DNA of 64,000 nt. Origin: Bacteroidales bacterium. GTDB taxonomy: Bacteria; Bacteroidota; Bacteroidia; Bacteroidales; UBA932. Location: contig JAFRRA010000002.1 of assembly GCA_017428325.1 (NCBI GenBank), forward strand, positions 496,001 through 560,000, read 5' to 3'. Below, in pieces: positions 25,987 to 35,448 of this stretch. The notes below the pieces were generated by a model. That model searched no databases, was not told the DNA's origin, and saw nothing but the letters and a program-made list of their open reading frames with translations. The first letter of the stretch is position 1, and every line of letters starts with the position of its first letter. Both the position numbers and the translations under genes were made by a program.

Positions 25987-27138
25987 ATGAAAAGGGTTTT
26001 TATCGCAATCATTATCCTGATGCTGCCTTGCGCTGCATTCAGCCAGCTTTCTGACGAGGGCAACCGCATTGTCAAAAAGCACCTGGACGAACTCCTGGAC
26101 GACAGTGACGATGACAGGAAGGTTGACCTGTATGCCTTCAGCGATGTTGACGGAGACGGTGTAAACGAGCTTGTACTTGCAAGCTACGACCTTAAGAGAA
26201 CTACAGTCTATTCCGTGGAGAAAGACAAGGCCCACCTGGAACCTATGCCTCTTACCAATGAAATGGTCTCTGTTCTCAAGGACCAGAACAAGACAAATTT
26301 TGTCCAGATATTCTATTTGCTTTCCTCTTTAGGACTGGATGACAATGACCACCTGAAGATCCTTGCTCCGATGTTTATCTATGATGCAGACCTTGTAAAG
26401 AACCGCTTTACGTTTGACATCGGTAAAGATGATCCTATCGGCACCAGGGATGATATTCTTCCACTATATAACAAGATGGTTTTCAAGCCTCATGTAGGAG
26501 ATGTGAGGTATGTTGGAGTCCTTGACTGCCCTAAGGATTACTACGATTATTCCCTGTTATGGAAAATGAAGGATCCGGAGTTTATCAAGAAGGAATTCAG
26601 GGGTTACAAAGGCGAGGAAGTGTCTCCAATCCTTTTCAAGGAGGGATTCGACAAGACCATCTCTCTCCTGAACTTCTCCCGCTGGAAGAAAGGCGAGCCT
26701 GTCAAGGCCGTGAGCAAAGACGTAAAGGACATCATTCTCAGATATTACCGCACGGAAAAGATTGCCGGCATCCGCTATGTGGCAGATTGTCCGACCAATG
26801 AAAGGAGCTGGTACAGGGTGATGTTTGCAAGAAAGGGGGATACGGGCCATTATGCACTGGTCTGCATCGCTGAGGGAGATGTTGCTTCCGTATGGGACGA
26901 GTGGGATAATCTGAAGGAATTCGGTGCAGGCCCTAACGATCTCTGGTATGGCGGAGACTTAGCGGAATTCTGGGGCTGGAAGCAGACGGAATTCATGGCA
27001 ATGTGGGGTTCTCCGAAGGGCCTGGAGATTGTTGTCAGATGGCCTTCCCTTGAAGGATATCATTACAGCATTATCCGTGAATACGGCACCAAGATGGTTG
27101 TCGCCTACGAGGATTACCAGTATTTTGGTGCCTACTAG
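25987..27138 (+). CDS. Exported protein with a DVDGDG loop, unknown function
   Basis: A 383-residue protein with a signal peptide (MKRVFIAIIILMLPCAAFSQ). Near residue 53 it has FSDVDGDGVNELVLASYD, the calcium-loop strand typical of FG-GAP/VCBS-like repeats; only one copy is clear. The remainder contains a possible second domain with YYRTEKIAGIRYVAD. I recognise no enzyme. The two lipoproteins at 27993-29328 carry the same type of D-D-DG-E-L motif. Its stop codon overlaps that of the convergent transporter. Confidence 0.75.
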   Translation: MKRVFIAIIILMLPCAAFSQLSDEGNRIVKKHLDELLDDSDDDRKVDLYAFSDVDGDGVNELVLASYDLKRTTVYSVEKDKAHLEPMPLTNEMVSVLKDQNKTNFVQIFYLLSSLGLDDNDHLKILAPMFIYDADLVKNRFTFDIGKDDPIGTRDDILPLYNKMVFKPHVGDVRYVGVLDCPKDYYDYSLLWKMKDPEFIKKEFRGYKGEEVSPILFKEGFDKTISLLNFSRWKKGEPVKAVSKDVKDIILRYYRTEKIAGIRYVADCPTNERSWYRVMFARKGDTGHYALVCIAEGDVASVWDEWDNLKEFGAGPNDLWYGGDLAEFWGWKQTEFMAMWGSPKGLEIVVRWPSLEGYHYSIIREYGTKMVVAYEDYQYFGAY

Positions 27139-27989
27139 TGCTTTTTTATTACTGCAACGTAAATCAGCAGCACAACGTTCATCAGGAGGGCGTAGATTAT
27201 TGCCGGTATAGCCAGGGCCGAGTTGTTGAAAATGAACGGACTGGAAGCTATGGCAATAGCCTGTGCCGCATTCTGCATACCAACTTCTATAATGATGGTC
27301 TTGCGCTCCCTGGCCTGAAGCCTTATTGCCCTGGAAAGCAGGGAGGACAGTCCAATTGAAAGGATCAGCATTGCCAGAATCACCGCACCCAGAAGCAGAA
27401 TGTTCTCAGCGATGGTCTTGTGGTGCTGAATGAAGAATATGGCGGCAAGGAGCATCAGGGCGGGGAAGGCAATCTTGGAAATCACCTTGTCAGTCTTTTT
27501 TGCGGCATTCGGCCAAAGGCGCATCATCAGAAAGCCCAGAAGGATAGGCACGAACATCAGCACTATGTTCTGAACCAGAAGGTTGCCTACGGGAAGATTG
27601 ATTCCTCCAAATGCCTCGAATCCGCTGCAGCGGCTAAGCGCCAGTTGAAGCACGACCGGGATGGTGAACATCGTGATTATGCTGCTCAGGGCCGTAAGTG
27701 TGATGGAAAGCGCCACGTTTCCACCTGCAATCTTGGAGAATACGTTGGATGAACTTCCTCCCGGGCAGCAGGCAATCAGTATTACTCCAATGTAGAACAG
27801 AGCCGGAAGGTCAAAGGTTTCCGCTATGGCAAAGGCTATAGCGGGCAGAAGCAAAAGCTGGCCGGCAAGCCCCAGAATCAGGGCCGCCGGCTTCTTCGCA
27901 ATTGTCTTGAAATCGCTGAGATTCAGGCTCAGGCCAAGCCCGAACATCAGGACTACCAGTATGGGAATTACAATGAATATTGAATTCAT
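27135..27989 (-). CDS. Bile acid:sodium symporter (BASS) family transporter
   Basis: A 284-residue membrane protein with about nine helices. The family hallmarks are GLGLSLNLSDFKTIAKKP at the first crossing region, and ILIACCPGGSSSNVFSKIAGGNVALSIT, the conserved sodium-binding GG-S-N motif, near residues 93-120. EVGMQNAAQAIAIA near 240 is the second motif. BASS proteins couple sodium to uptake of organic anions such as bile acids, pantothenate or keto acids; the substrate is not deducible. It follows two lipoprotein genes by three bases. Confidence 0.9.
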   Translation of the reverse strand: MNSIFIVIPILVVLMFGLGLSLNLSDFKTIAKKPAALILGLAGQLLLLPAIAFAIAETFDLPALFYIGVILIACCPGGSSSNVFSKIAGGNVALSITLTALSSIITMFTIPVVLQLALSRCSGFEAFGGINLPVGNLLVQNIVLMFVPILLGFLMMRLWPNAAKKTDKVISKIAFPALMLLAAIFFIQHHKTIAENILLLGAVILAMLILSIGLSSLLSRAIRLQARERKTIIIEVGMQNAAQAIAIASSPFIFNNSALAIPAIIYALLMNVVLLIYVAVIKKH

Positions 27990-27992
27990 CAG

Positions 27993-28676
27993 TTATTCCA
28001 TTTCATTCGGGTCAGCATCTTCTGGTGACATGAAGCCAAAGAACATGGCCAAAGGATACTCTTCCAGTTCAATATCCTTGAAATGAGTCCAGGACTTTCC
28101 GCTGGTTCTTAGCTTGAAGACCTTGTCCTTGAAGGGCTTGGTCTTTTCTACTGGATATGGAACATTGTCATCGTTTAAGTAATAGAAATTGATGATAAGC
28201 TCATCCGTGACGAAGTCTTTCTGGCCTTTCCCCATAAAATCCGGTCCGATGACTCTGCTGTTCTCTATATCAAAGTATTTTGTATAGGCTGCGCCGGAAG
28301 GAAACATTCCCGACATTTCCACTATGTTTCCCAAATAACTGATATGGAAGTTCTCGTCTTCCGTAGTTATCATCTGCAGAGAGTCTCCTCCGCAGCAAAG
28401 AAGCCATCCATAAGGGGAATTGTCCTGGCTTATGTACAGTTCTTCAATTCCGTCAGAATCCAGATCTATGAACGTATAATGGGTATAAAAGAATTCAGCA
28501 TTCGGTTCCCACTCATCGCAGAGCTGCGATATCTTGTCTGCATTGTCCTTGTAGAACTGCCTTGCGTCAGTCTTTTTTTCCGGTTGTGGCGTCTGTTGAA
28601 CCGCAGGCTGGTTCCTGCATCCGGCCGCAAAGAGTGCTAGGAAAAGTGCTATTACTGCTATCTTTTTCATATTCAA
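27993..28676 (-). CDS. Lipoprotein with DSDGIEEL motif
   Basis: A 227-residue protein with lipobox (LFAAGC, Cys near residue 20). The mature part contains FIDLDSDGIEELYIS near residue 70, then GWLLCCGGDSLQMIT and a YLGNIVEMSGMFPSG segment. It aligns along most of its length with the next gene upstream (28678-29328), so the pair arose by duplication. The DxDxDG strand suggests a calcium-binding or beta-propeller-like fold. Function unknown. Confidence 0.82.
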   Translation of the reverse strand: MNMKKIAVIALFLALFAAGCRNQPAVQQTPQPEKKTDARQFYKDNADKISQLCDEWEPNAEFFYTHYTFIDLDSDGIEELYISQDNSPYGWLLCCGGDSLQMITTEDENFHISYLGNIVEMSGMFPSGAAYTKYFDIENSRVIGPDFMGKGQKDFVTDELIINFYYLNDDNVPYPVEKTKPFKDKVFKLRTSGKSWTHFKDIELEEYPLAMFFGFMSPEDADPNEME

Positions 28677-28677
28677 T

Positions 28678-29328
28678 CTATTGCTCGTCTTCTGGAACTC
28701 TGCCTGTCAATTCGTATAAAGGCTTGAATTCCTTGCCTTCGCTCAGGATATTCCACTCTGAAGTTTTCTCGAACTCCTTTACCTTGGCAAAGAACGGACG
28801 GGTTTTCTCTTCTGGATAGTCTCCGTCGAAGTCTGTTACAGGGTGATAAACCGTGCGGGTGGAATCTTCAGATCCCCATACGAATTCATTGAGCTCAAAG
28901 AAATCAGGGCCGGTGCACACGCTGTTCTCTATTTCATAGTATGCGGAATAGAAAGTTCCGGTTCCCGCTGAGCCCGAGAGCATTATTATGTTGCCAAGCT
29001 GGGAGAAGTGGAGCTTGTAGTTCTCCGATGTCACAAACTGAAGGGAATCTGCGCCGCAGCAGAACAGCCATCCGCAGTCTGCCAGGCTGTCTCTTATGTA
29101 CAGTTCGTCTATTCCATCAGAGTCAATGTCATAAAATACGTATGAAGCCATATCCAGGTCATAGTCATCCTGGGCTGCCTCTTCTTTGCAGAGCTGTTCG
29201 ACTTTGGCGATGTTTTCCTTGAAGAACTGCTTTGAGTCAATCTTCTTGGCAGGCGTTTCGGTTGTGTTGTTCTTGCAGGCGGTAAGGGCAAATACTATTG
29301 CCATCGCGAAGACAAAATACTTTTTCAT
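28678..29328 (-). CDS. Lipoprotein with DSDGIDEL motif, paralogue of 27993-28676
   Basis: A 216-residue protein with lipobox (FALTAC, Cys near 18). It shares with its neighbour YDIDSDGIDELYI, GWLFCCGADSLQFVT, QLGNIIMLSGSAG and the TRPF.K motif. One base separates the two genes. It heads a three-gene unit that ends with the BASS transporter; whether the lipoproteins serve the transporter is unknown. Confidence 0.82.
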   Translation of the reverse strand: MKKYFVFAMAIVFALTACKNNTTETPAKKIDSKQFFKENIAKVEQLCKEEAAQDDYDLDMASYVFYDIDSDGIDELYIRDSLADCGWLFCCGADSLQFVTSENYKLHFSQLGNIIMLSGSAGTGTFYSAYYEIENSVCTGPDFFELNEFVWGSEDSTRTVYHPVTDFDGDYPEEKTRPFFAKVKEFEKTSEWNILSEGKEFKPLYELTGRVPEDEQ

Positions 29329-29393
29329 AGTGAATCGGGATTATTTCAATCTGCAAGATACTCATTTATTCCGGTATTTACTCCATTCTTTAG

Positions 29394-29401
29394 TATATTT
29401 G
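29394..29401 (+). promoter_or_regulatory. -7 box for the HD-domain gene
   Basis: TATATTTG five bases before the ATG at 29407, so the transcript probably starts at the start codon. Confidence 0.65.
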
Positions 29402-29406
29402 TAGAG

Positions 29407-30417
29407 ATGATAGAGCGTTTGCTGGACATATATTCGGAAGAGGTTCCGGCGTTTCTGTATGAGATAGCGGACTCACCCCAGATGCAGAGGCTGAGGGGGA
29501 TAGGGATGAACTGCGGGTGCGAGTATACTTCTTTTCCGCTGTTTAAGGGGCTGGAGCCTTATTCCAGGTTTACCCACAGCGTGGGAGTGGGGGCAATCGT
29601 ATGGAACTTCACCATGGATCCGAAGCAGGCTATTGCCGGATTGCTTCACGATGTGGCTTCTCCCGCGTTTGCGCATGTCATAGACTTTATGAAGGGAGAT
29701 TACCTGGTGCAGGAATCAACCGAAGAGAGGACTGCGGCAATTATTGCTTCTTCTTCCCAGATTTGCGAAGTGCTTGCCCTTCTGGGGCTGTCAATCGGGC
29801 AAGTGGCTGACTATCATCTTTATCCTGTGGCGGATAACGACACGCCGCACCTTTCTGCAGACCGTCTGGAATACACGATGGGAAATATCCTCAACTACAG
29901 ATTCGGCACTTTGGATGATGTGGCGCGCATCTATGGCAACCTGGTGGTGGGTGAAAACGCAGAGGGGGAAGTGGAGCTTTGCTTTACAGACAGGGAAATC
30001 GCTGAGGAATTCGCCTTCAAGGCCCTGGAATGCGGCAGAATCTATGTCTGCGATGCGGACCGTTATTCAATGCAGCTGCTCAGCGAGATTGTGCGGAATG
30101 CAATCCTTAGGGGGACTGTTTCCGAGAACTTGCTCTATACAACGGAAAACCAGGTGATAGCAGCCCTGTCTTCTGATGCTGAGGGGAAGGCTGACTGGGA
30201 AAAGTTCCGGATTCTGGGCGCAATCCTGAAAACTGAGGATCCGTCGGGTGATTATCCGGTACGCCAGATTTCTGCAAAGAAGCGCTACATAGACCCTTAT
30301 GTTGAAGGACTGGGCAGGGTGACGGAATTCAGCCCTGGGTTCAAGACTGCCGTGCGGGAGTTTCTGGAGGAGGATTTCCGCTACGGGATTAAGGGTGCGG
30401 CAGTAGATATTTTGTAA
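29407..30417 (+). CDS. HD-domain phosphohydrolase
   Basis: A 336-residue cytosolic protein. The HD metal motif is visible as the first His in RFTHSVGVGAIVW (near 60), the HD pair in AGLLHDVASPAFAHVID (near 80-95), and later charged residues. The beginning (DSPQMQRLRGIGM) resembles dNTPase/SAMHD1-like proteins, which open with a similar QRLR segment. A dNTP triphosphohydrolase or related phosphatase activity is plausible; I cannot fix the substrate. The stop codon overlaps the promoter box of the next gene. Confidence 0.85.
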   Translation: MIERLLDIYSEEVPAFLYEIADSPQMQRLRGIGMNCGCEYTSFPLFKGLEPYSRFTHSVGVGAIVWNFTMDPKQAIAGLLHDVASPAFAHVIDFMKGDYLVQESTEERTAAIIASSSQICEVLALLGLSIGQVADYHLYPVADNDTPHLSADRLEYTMGNILNYRFGTLDDVARIYGNLVVGENAEGEVELCFTDREIAEEFAFKALECGRIYVCDADRYSMQLLSEIVRNAILRGTVSENLLYTTENQVIAALSSDAEGKADWEKFRILGAILKTEDPSGDYPVRQISAKKRYIDPYVEGLGRVTEFSPGFKTAVREFLEEDFRYGIKGAAVDIL

Positions 30418-30422
30418 ATTTG
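30415..30422 (+). promoter_or_regulatory. -7 box overlapping the HD-gene stop codon
   Basis: TAAATTTG begins with the TAA stop of the HD-domain gene (30415-30417) and lies 23 bases before the next ATG at 30446. Confidence 0.55.
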
Positions 30423-30445
30423 AAAGGGATTTAATAGCTGATAAT

Positions 30446-31441
30446 ATGAAAAAGATTATTCTTTCCTTGGCTTGCATAATGCTTGCCGCTGTCTGTATGG
30501 CACAGACTTCCAAGAGGATGCCTTTGCCTAAACTCAAGTTCAGCGATAAGGCTCAGCAGGAGCTTTTCGACAGAATAGCGTCTCAATACAATGCCAATGA
30601 AGACTTGGGCTTTGAAGGGGAATTTCTCAACGGACAATGGGAAGGGCATCAGCGCGAAAGACTGTGCCTGGCATTCCTTCAGTATCTGGTCTGGAACAAG
30701 GACTCGTTTGGAGACGTATTGCCAAGCAAGGATGCTGTTTCTGTAGGCAAGACTCTTATAGACTGGTATATGGAACAGACCGGCAAGAAGGTTCCGGTTG
30801 CATATCCGTTCAACTATAAGGCATACAAGGCCTGTGTTGAGGGTTTCCTGAATCCGGTCAGGGATGAAATGTGCGGCGGGAGCCAGATGGATATGAACCA
30901 GTTTGCATATGTAGACGGAGACATGAGCCAGTTCCTAGGAATGCTTAAGCAATATCTGGTTTCCGCAAGGTTCAGGAGTTCAAACCTGAAGACTGCCCTA
31001 GATGCAGAAAACGAAGCCTGGCTGCAGTTAAGAAACAGTGTAAGCAATACCTTCTACCAGCATAAGGTCGATATCAACGATGGTATGGCTTATTCCATGC
31101 TTCCTCTTGAGGTTGCCGGGATGCTTGACTATACGGACAGGGTGAGGGATTCATCACTGAGTGTCCTTTATGCTATTTCTGCAGATGAACCGGGCACCGT
31201 TTATTTCCTGAGCGAAGAGGATTTGTCTGAAACCCCGGCATATTTCACCGGCAGTATGAAGGAAGTCGGAACGGATACATCGTCTTTCGTGAAAGCCCTT
31301 GACAACTTCATGGAAAAGAGAAAGGCTGTTGGGGAACTTCTGCCTGAATACCTTAAGGAGATATACCGGAAAGATACGATGAGGTATTACAGGATACTTC
31401 TAAGGATGATGGCAAGTGAGGACGATTGCCAAGAGATGTAA
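30446..31441 (+). CDS. Exported protein of unknown function
   Basis: A 331-residue protein with a signal peptide (MKKIILSLACIMLAAVCMAQ). The mature protein is mostly helical, with no motif that I can assign. The GntP-type permease follows 12 bases downstream, so they are co-transcribed, but a functional link is not evident from sequence. Confidence 0.78.
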   Translation: MKKIILSLACIMLAAVCMAQTSKRMPLPKLKFSDKAQQELFDRIASQYNANEDLGFEGEFLNGQWEGHQRERLCLAFLQYLVWNKDSFGDVLPSKDAVSVGKTLIDWYMEQTGKKVPVAYPFNYKAYKACVEGFLNPVRDEMCGGSQMDMNQFAYVDGDMSQFLGMLKQYLVSARFRSSNLKTALDAENEAWLQLRNSVSNTFYQHKVDINDGMAYSMLPLEVAGMLDYTDRVRDSSLSVLYAISADEPGTVYFLSEEDLSETPAYFTGSMKEVGTDTSSFVKALDNFMEKRKAVGELLPEYLKEIYRKDTMRYYRILLRMMASEDDCQEM

Positions 31442-31453
31442 ACGAAGAAAGAT

Positions 31454-32845
31454 ATGATGACTTCCGGCTGGATAACTCCGCTGCTTGTGTTTGTGGCGGT
31501 GATTGCTTTGATGATTTTTTCCATATCAAAGCTGAAGATTCATCCTTTCCTCTCAATTCTGGGCTGCGCACTTCTGCTGGCCCTTCTTATGGGAATACCG
31601 CTCAGGAGCATTGCGGATGTCATTGGAAAGGGCTTTTCAACGATTTTCGCGAACATAGGTCTGGTAATCATCCTGGGAACACTCATAGGCCTGGTGCTGG
31701 AAAGAAGCGGGGCTGCGCTCACCCTGGCTGAAAGCGTGTTGCGGGTGCTTGGCAAAAGTCATCCGCAACTTGCCATCATGCTGATAGGCTGGATAGTTTC
31801 AATACCTGTATTCTGCGACAGCGGATTCGTGATTGTGAACCCGATTCGCAAGTGGATGAGCCGCAAGAGCGGCGTTTCGTCCGTTACGATGACCGTAGCA
31901 CTTGCCGCCGGCCTGTATGTAGCTCACGTATTCATTCCGCCGACACCGGGACCTGTTGCGGCTGCCGGACTGGTCGGTCTGGGAGACAACCTTATGCTGG
32001 TAATACTTGTCGGTGCTGCCCTGAGCATTTTCCCTCTGGCTGCAGCCTACGTATTTGCCAATAAGGTGGGCCGGAAAGTGCATTCAACAGATGAGGTGGA
32101 AGATGTGGATCTTAGTGAAGTGGTCGGGGACAGCAATAAGCGCCCTTCAACTCTCCTTTCCGTCCTTCCTATCATACTTCCGATAGTGTTTATGGGTATT
32201 GGTTCGCTTGTTTCCGTACTTAAGCTGCAAGGAACGGTAGCGGACACATTTTTCTTCCTGGGAAAACCTGTGATTGCACTTGCAGTGGGAGTGATTTTTT
32301 CCCTTCCGTTGCTTAAATATATCACTGAGGGAAAAAATGATAAATCTTCCAGCAATCTCTACAAGATTACAGAAAACGCTCTGAGGACTTCAGGTACGAT
32401 TGTTTTCATTACTGCTGCGGGAGCGGTTTTGGGGCAGGTTATCTATGATGCAGGATTCGTGGAACTTATTAAGGCCAATGCAAAAGTGTTCTCCACCCTT
32501 GGCATACTCTTCCCGTTCATCATTGCCGCCATATTGAAGACCGCGCAGGGGTCATCGACTGTTGCAATGACGACTACCGCTGGAATGATGGGAATGTTCT
32601 CGTCTTCCGATTCCCTGATGGCCGCCCTGGGGATGACAAGCCCCCTGAGTGCGGCTTTGGTTGTTATGGCTATCGGTGCCGGGGCAATGACTGTTTCCCA
32701 CGCCAACGACAGTTATTTCTGGGTTGTTACAAGGCTCGGAGGCCTGAGCGTGAAGGACGGTTACAAGACGCAGACCAGGGCGACTCTCATAATGGGAATC
32801 ACCTCCGCGATAGTTCTTTTCGCGGCTTCTATGATTCTGGTTTAG
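31454..32845 (+). CDS. GntP family gluconate/organic acid permease
   Basis: A 463-residue membrane protein with about 12-14 helices. The GntP signature appears in TLIGLVLERSGAALTLAES, IPVFCDSGFVIVNPI (the conserved CDSGFV), PPTPGPVAAAG, and the C-terminal MTVSHANDSYFWVV. The family imports gluconate and related sugar acids with protons. No kinase or dehydrogenase for sugar acids is nearby. Two adjacent ATGs (31454, 31457) are possible starts. Its stop codon overlaps the convergent DHHW gene's stop. Confidence 0.93.
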   Translation: MMTSGWITPLLVFVAVIALMIFSISKLKIHPFLSILGCALLLALLMGIPLRSIADVIGKGFSTIFANIGLVIILGTLIGLVLERSGAALTLAESVLRVLGKSHPQLAIMLIGWIVSIPVFCDSGFVIVNPIRKWMSRKSGVSSVTMTVALAAGLYVAHVFIPPTPGPVAAAGLVGLGDNLMLVILVGAALSIFPLAAAYVFANKVGRKVHSTDEVEDVDLSEVVGDSNKRPSTLLSVLPIILPIVFMGIGSLVSVLKLQGTVADTFFFLGKPVIALAVGVIFSLPLLKYITEGKNDKSSSNLYKITENALRTSGTIVFITAAGAVLGQVIYDAGFVELIKANAKVFSTLGILFPFIIAAILKTAQGSSTVAMTTTAGMMGMFSSSDSLMAALGMTSPLSAALVVMAIGAGAMTVSHANDSYFWVVTRLGGLSVKDGYKTQTRATLIMGITSAIVLFAASMILV

Positions 32846-34299
32846 AGTGTTGCCTCAGTATTTGATTCAGGGGCGGATTCTTTGGTTTCCGCCTCTTCTT
32901 TTTTAGGCTTTGGCGGATAGAAGGTGGCGTGATCCTGGGTCAGGAACTTGGTGTAACGCCGTGTGATGCTGTTTGAATAGGCTGAGAATATGTTGTTTGC
33001 AAACAGGATGTCCGTGATCTTGTTGTCCTTGACATACTGCACCATGTTGAAGGTGAAGTAACGGTAGTCTATGACATGGATTTCCTCGAATGAGAAGAAG
33101 AGATAACCCGGAAGGGCGTTGCCGAAACTATCTTTAATTATAATCAGCCTTCTCTTGTTCTTGGTTGATGTTACAACCTTGGTGAGCTTTGTGTCACCGC
33201 CCATGAATGTGCAGTAAGCGCTGCCGCTGCCGTCTTTGTAATGGTAGAAGTATTTTCCAGGGAACGGGCCGCTTTCTCCAGTCACCTTGTAGTTTTCGTC
33301 TATGGTGTAGTTGATGTAGGTTGTGCTATAGGTTACCGTGGAGTCAGGTTCCCAGAAGACGAAGTCCTCCGGAGCCTTCTTGACGCTTATATCCTTGGAA
33401 TAGCCGTACATGCTTCCTACATAGCGCTTTACGACTTTCCTGATGTAGGATGTGGTGTCTTTGAAAGGAACATCGGCAACCTGTGCGAACTTCTTGGCGG
33501 CGTAATAGGCTCCCAGAGGTGACCAGTGGTGGTCTGTCCTGAGGTAGATATCCTCGTTGGCGTGCCTTCCCAATGTGGTGTAGACATCCACGGCCTTGAC
33601 GGAATCCGACAGGTGGGCGAATATGTTGTTGATCGTAGCCCTCTGGCTCTTTGTCCTGCTCTTTGCGGCATCCGGACAGTAGAACTCTATGGATGTCGGG
33701 ATTACCATCAGATAGATGTTGACCTTCTTTCCGAGTTTCCTCTTGTACATGTTGGCGGCTTCGGCGTAACGTACTCCACCGGTGGAATCTCCCGCATAGG
33801 CCATCAGTGCCCTGGTCTTGTCTCCGCTTCCTATGATGATGATACCTGCGTGGGCTATCTTGGCGTTTTCCTCGGCTGTCAGCTTGTTGCGGTATTCCTC
33901 GATCTTGCGGTTCTCAACCGTGTCCTTCGGGTTTGCAGGAATAGTGTCGTTTGTCGGGATATCCGTTGAATTGATGTCCGGGGCTTCAATGTCTATAGGG
34001 GCGGCATCAGGAGCGTGGAAGGTGATGGCGTTCTCCTTGGAGAAATTCATCCTCATCCAGTCCTTGATATTCATGCTCAGGTTGATGAAATGGTCGCGGT
34101 AAGGTTCGCTGTCGCTGAACCAGGTAGAAAGCTCCTTGGTGAAAGTGCCTTCCTTAAGTGACTGGAAACTGAATTCAGGGAACTTGGCAAGCTCGCGCTT
34201 CTCCACCTCACTCACCGTGCTGCGGGGGAACGTGTTGAAGACGATGGCAAATGCCCCGAAGAGCACAATCACTGCCACTATGTAAAGCTTCTTGCCCAT
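32842..34299 (-). CDS. DHHW protein (AlgJ/AlgX-like), membrane anchored
   Basis: A 485-residue protein with an N-terminal signal anchor (YIVAVIVLFGAFAIVF). A helical segment follows, then an SGNH/DHHW domain with the motif RTDHHWSPLGAYYAAKKF near residue 255 and the conserved IIIKDSFGNALPGYLFFSFEEIHVID near 390. DHHW proteins act with MBOAT acyltransferases to O-acetylate exported polysaccharide, as AlgJ and AlgX do with AlgI. The C-terminus is Glu-rich (EEAETKESAPESNTEA). It follows a shorter DHHW paralogue and the MBOAT gene. Confidence 0.88.
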   Translation of the reverse strand: MGKKLYIVAVIVLFGAFAIVFNTFPRSTVSEVEKRELAKFPEFSFQSLKEGTFTKELSTWFSDSEPYRDHFINLSMNIKDWMRMNFSKENAITFHAPDAAPIDIEAPDINSTDIPTNDTIPANPKDTVENRKIEEYRNKLTAEENAKIAHAGIIIIGSGDKTRALMAYAGDSTGGVRYAEAANMYKRKLGKKVNIYLMVIPTSIEFYCPDAAKSRTKSQRATINNIFAHLSDSVKAVDVYTTLGRHANEDIYLRTDHHWSPLGAYYAAKKFAQVADVPFKDTTSYIRKVVKRYVGSMYGYSKDISVKKAPEDFVFWEPDSTVTYSTTYINYTIDENYKVTGESGPFPGKYFYHYKDGSGSAYCTFMGGDTKLTKVVTSTKNKRRLIIIKDSFGNALPGYLFFSFEEIHVIDYRYFTFNMVQYVKDNKITDILFANNIFSAYSNSITRRYTKFLTQDHATFYPPKPKKEEAETKESAPESNTEATL

Positions 34300-34315
34300 C
34301 AGTCCCTAAAATCCT

Positions 34316-35446
34316 TTATTGTGTCAGGAAACGGTTGTAAGACTTGCTGGTCACCGCAAGCACGCCTCTCATTATGTTGTTGGCGAACAGTATGTCCGTT
34401 ATCTTGTTATCCTTCACGTATTTCTTGATGTTGCGCTTGAAGAACCGGCAGTCTATGACGTGGACTTCCTCAAATGAGAAGAACAGGTAGCCCGGGATGG
34501 CGTTGCCATAGCTGTCTTTGAAGATGATCAGCCTGCGGCCGTTTTTGGTGGAAGTCCTGACCTGCGTAATCTTTGCGTCTCCGCCCATGAAAACCACGTA
34601 GCAACCTGCTCCGCTCACGCCCTTCTGGAAGAAATCTCCTTTTTGCGGAGCTCTCTCGGCGACGGCGGCTCCGTTCCTGGTGGAGTAGTTGATGTAAGTG
34701 GTCTCATACTTGACCGTTGAGTCCGGTGTATAGTAGATGAAGTCCTCGGGGGAATTCTTGATTTCCTGGCTCTTTGTGAACATATACATTGTTCCTACAT
34801 AGTTGTGGACAACGTGTTTCTTGTAATGGGACAGGTCCTTGAACGGAACGCCTGCCACAGCCGCAAACTTCTTGGCTGCATAGTAGGCTCCGAGAGGAGC
34901 CCAGTGATGGTCCGTGCGGGAATAGATCGGCTCTGCGGCGTGTCTTCCGAGTATGGAGTATATATCCACGGCCTTCACATTATCGTCCAGGTGAGAGAAT
35001 ATGCGGTTGATAGTAGTGCCCTGGTTCTTTCCGGCCGAGCCCTTATTCGGAGTATAGAAGGCTCCGGCGTTCGGGATTACCATACAGTAAACGTTTACGC
35101 TGTCGCCGAAGACACTCTTGTACTTGTTGGCGGCGTTGGCATATTCAACTTCACCCGCACTTCTTCCGCCGTAAGGCTCGGCTGCCCTTACCTTGCCAGG
35201 TTCTCCGATGAGCATTATGCCGGATTTCAGTGTCTTGCAAGGAGCGTTAGGATTCACCCGGTTGACATATTTTGCAACGGTCCTGTTCGGATAGATGTCG
35301 TTGGCATCCGATGTAGGTACCGGATAGGACGGTTTCTTGACAACCACTGAATCTGTTGTCTGTGCAGCGGTAGTGTCCGTTGTCTGCGAGTAAGCAAACG
35401 GGCTTGCCAGAAGGATGATTGCGGATATTATAAGTGTCTTTTTCAT
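34316..35446 (-). CDS. DHHW protein, shorter secreted paralogue
   Basis: A 376-residue protein with a cleavable signal peptide (LIISAIILLASPFAYSQ). It contains RTDHHWAPLGAYYAAKKF near residue 190 and RLIIFKDSYGNAIPGYLFFSFEEVHVID near 325, matching the longer paralogue closely, but lacks the N-terminal helical region. Two bases separate it from the MBOAT gene. It likely takes part in the same acetyl transfer as the neighbour; whether the two act in series or on different sites is unknown. Confidence 0.88.
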   Translation of the reverse strand: MKKTLIISAIILLASPFAYSQTTDTTAAQTTDSVVVKKPSYPVPTSDANDIYPNRTVAKYVNRVNPNAPCKTLKSGIMLIGEPGKVRAAEPYGGRSAGEVEYANAANKYKSVFGDSVNVYCMVIPNAGAFYTPNKGSAGKNQGTTINRIFSHLDDNVKAVDIYSILGRHAAEPIYSRTDHHWAPLGAYYAAKKFAAVAGVPFKDLSHYKKHVVHNYVGTMYMFTKSQEIKNSPEDFIYYTPDSTVKYETTYINYSTRNGAAVAERAPQKGDFFQKGVSGAGCYVVFMGGDAKITQVRTSTKNGRRLIIFKDSYGNAIPGYLFFSFEEVHVIDCRFFKRNIKKYVKDNKITDILFANNIMRGVLAVTSKSYNRFLTQ

Positions 35447-35448
35447 AA

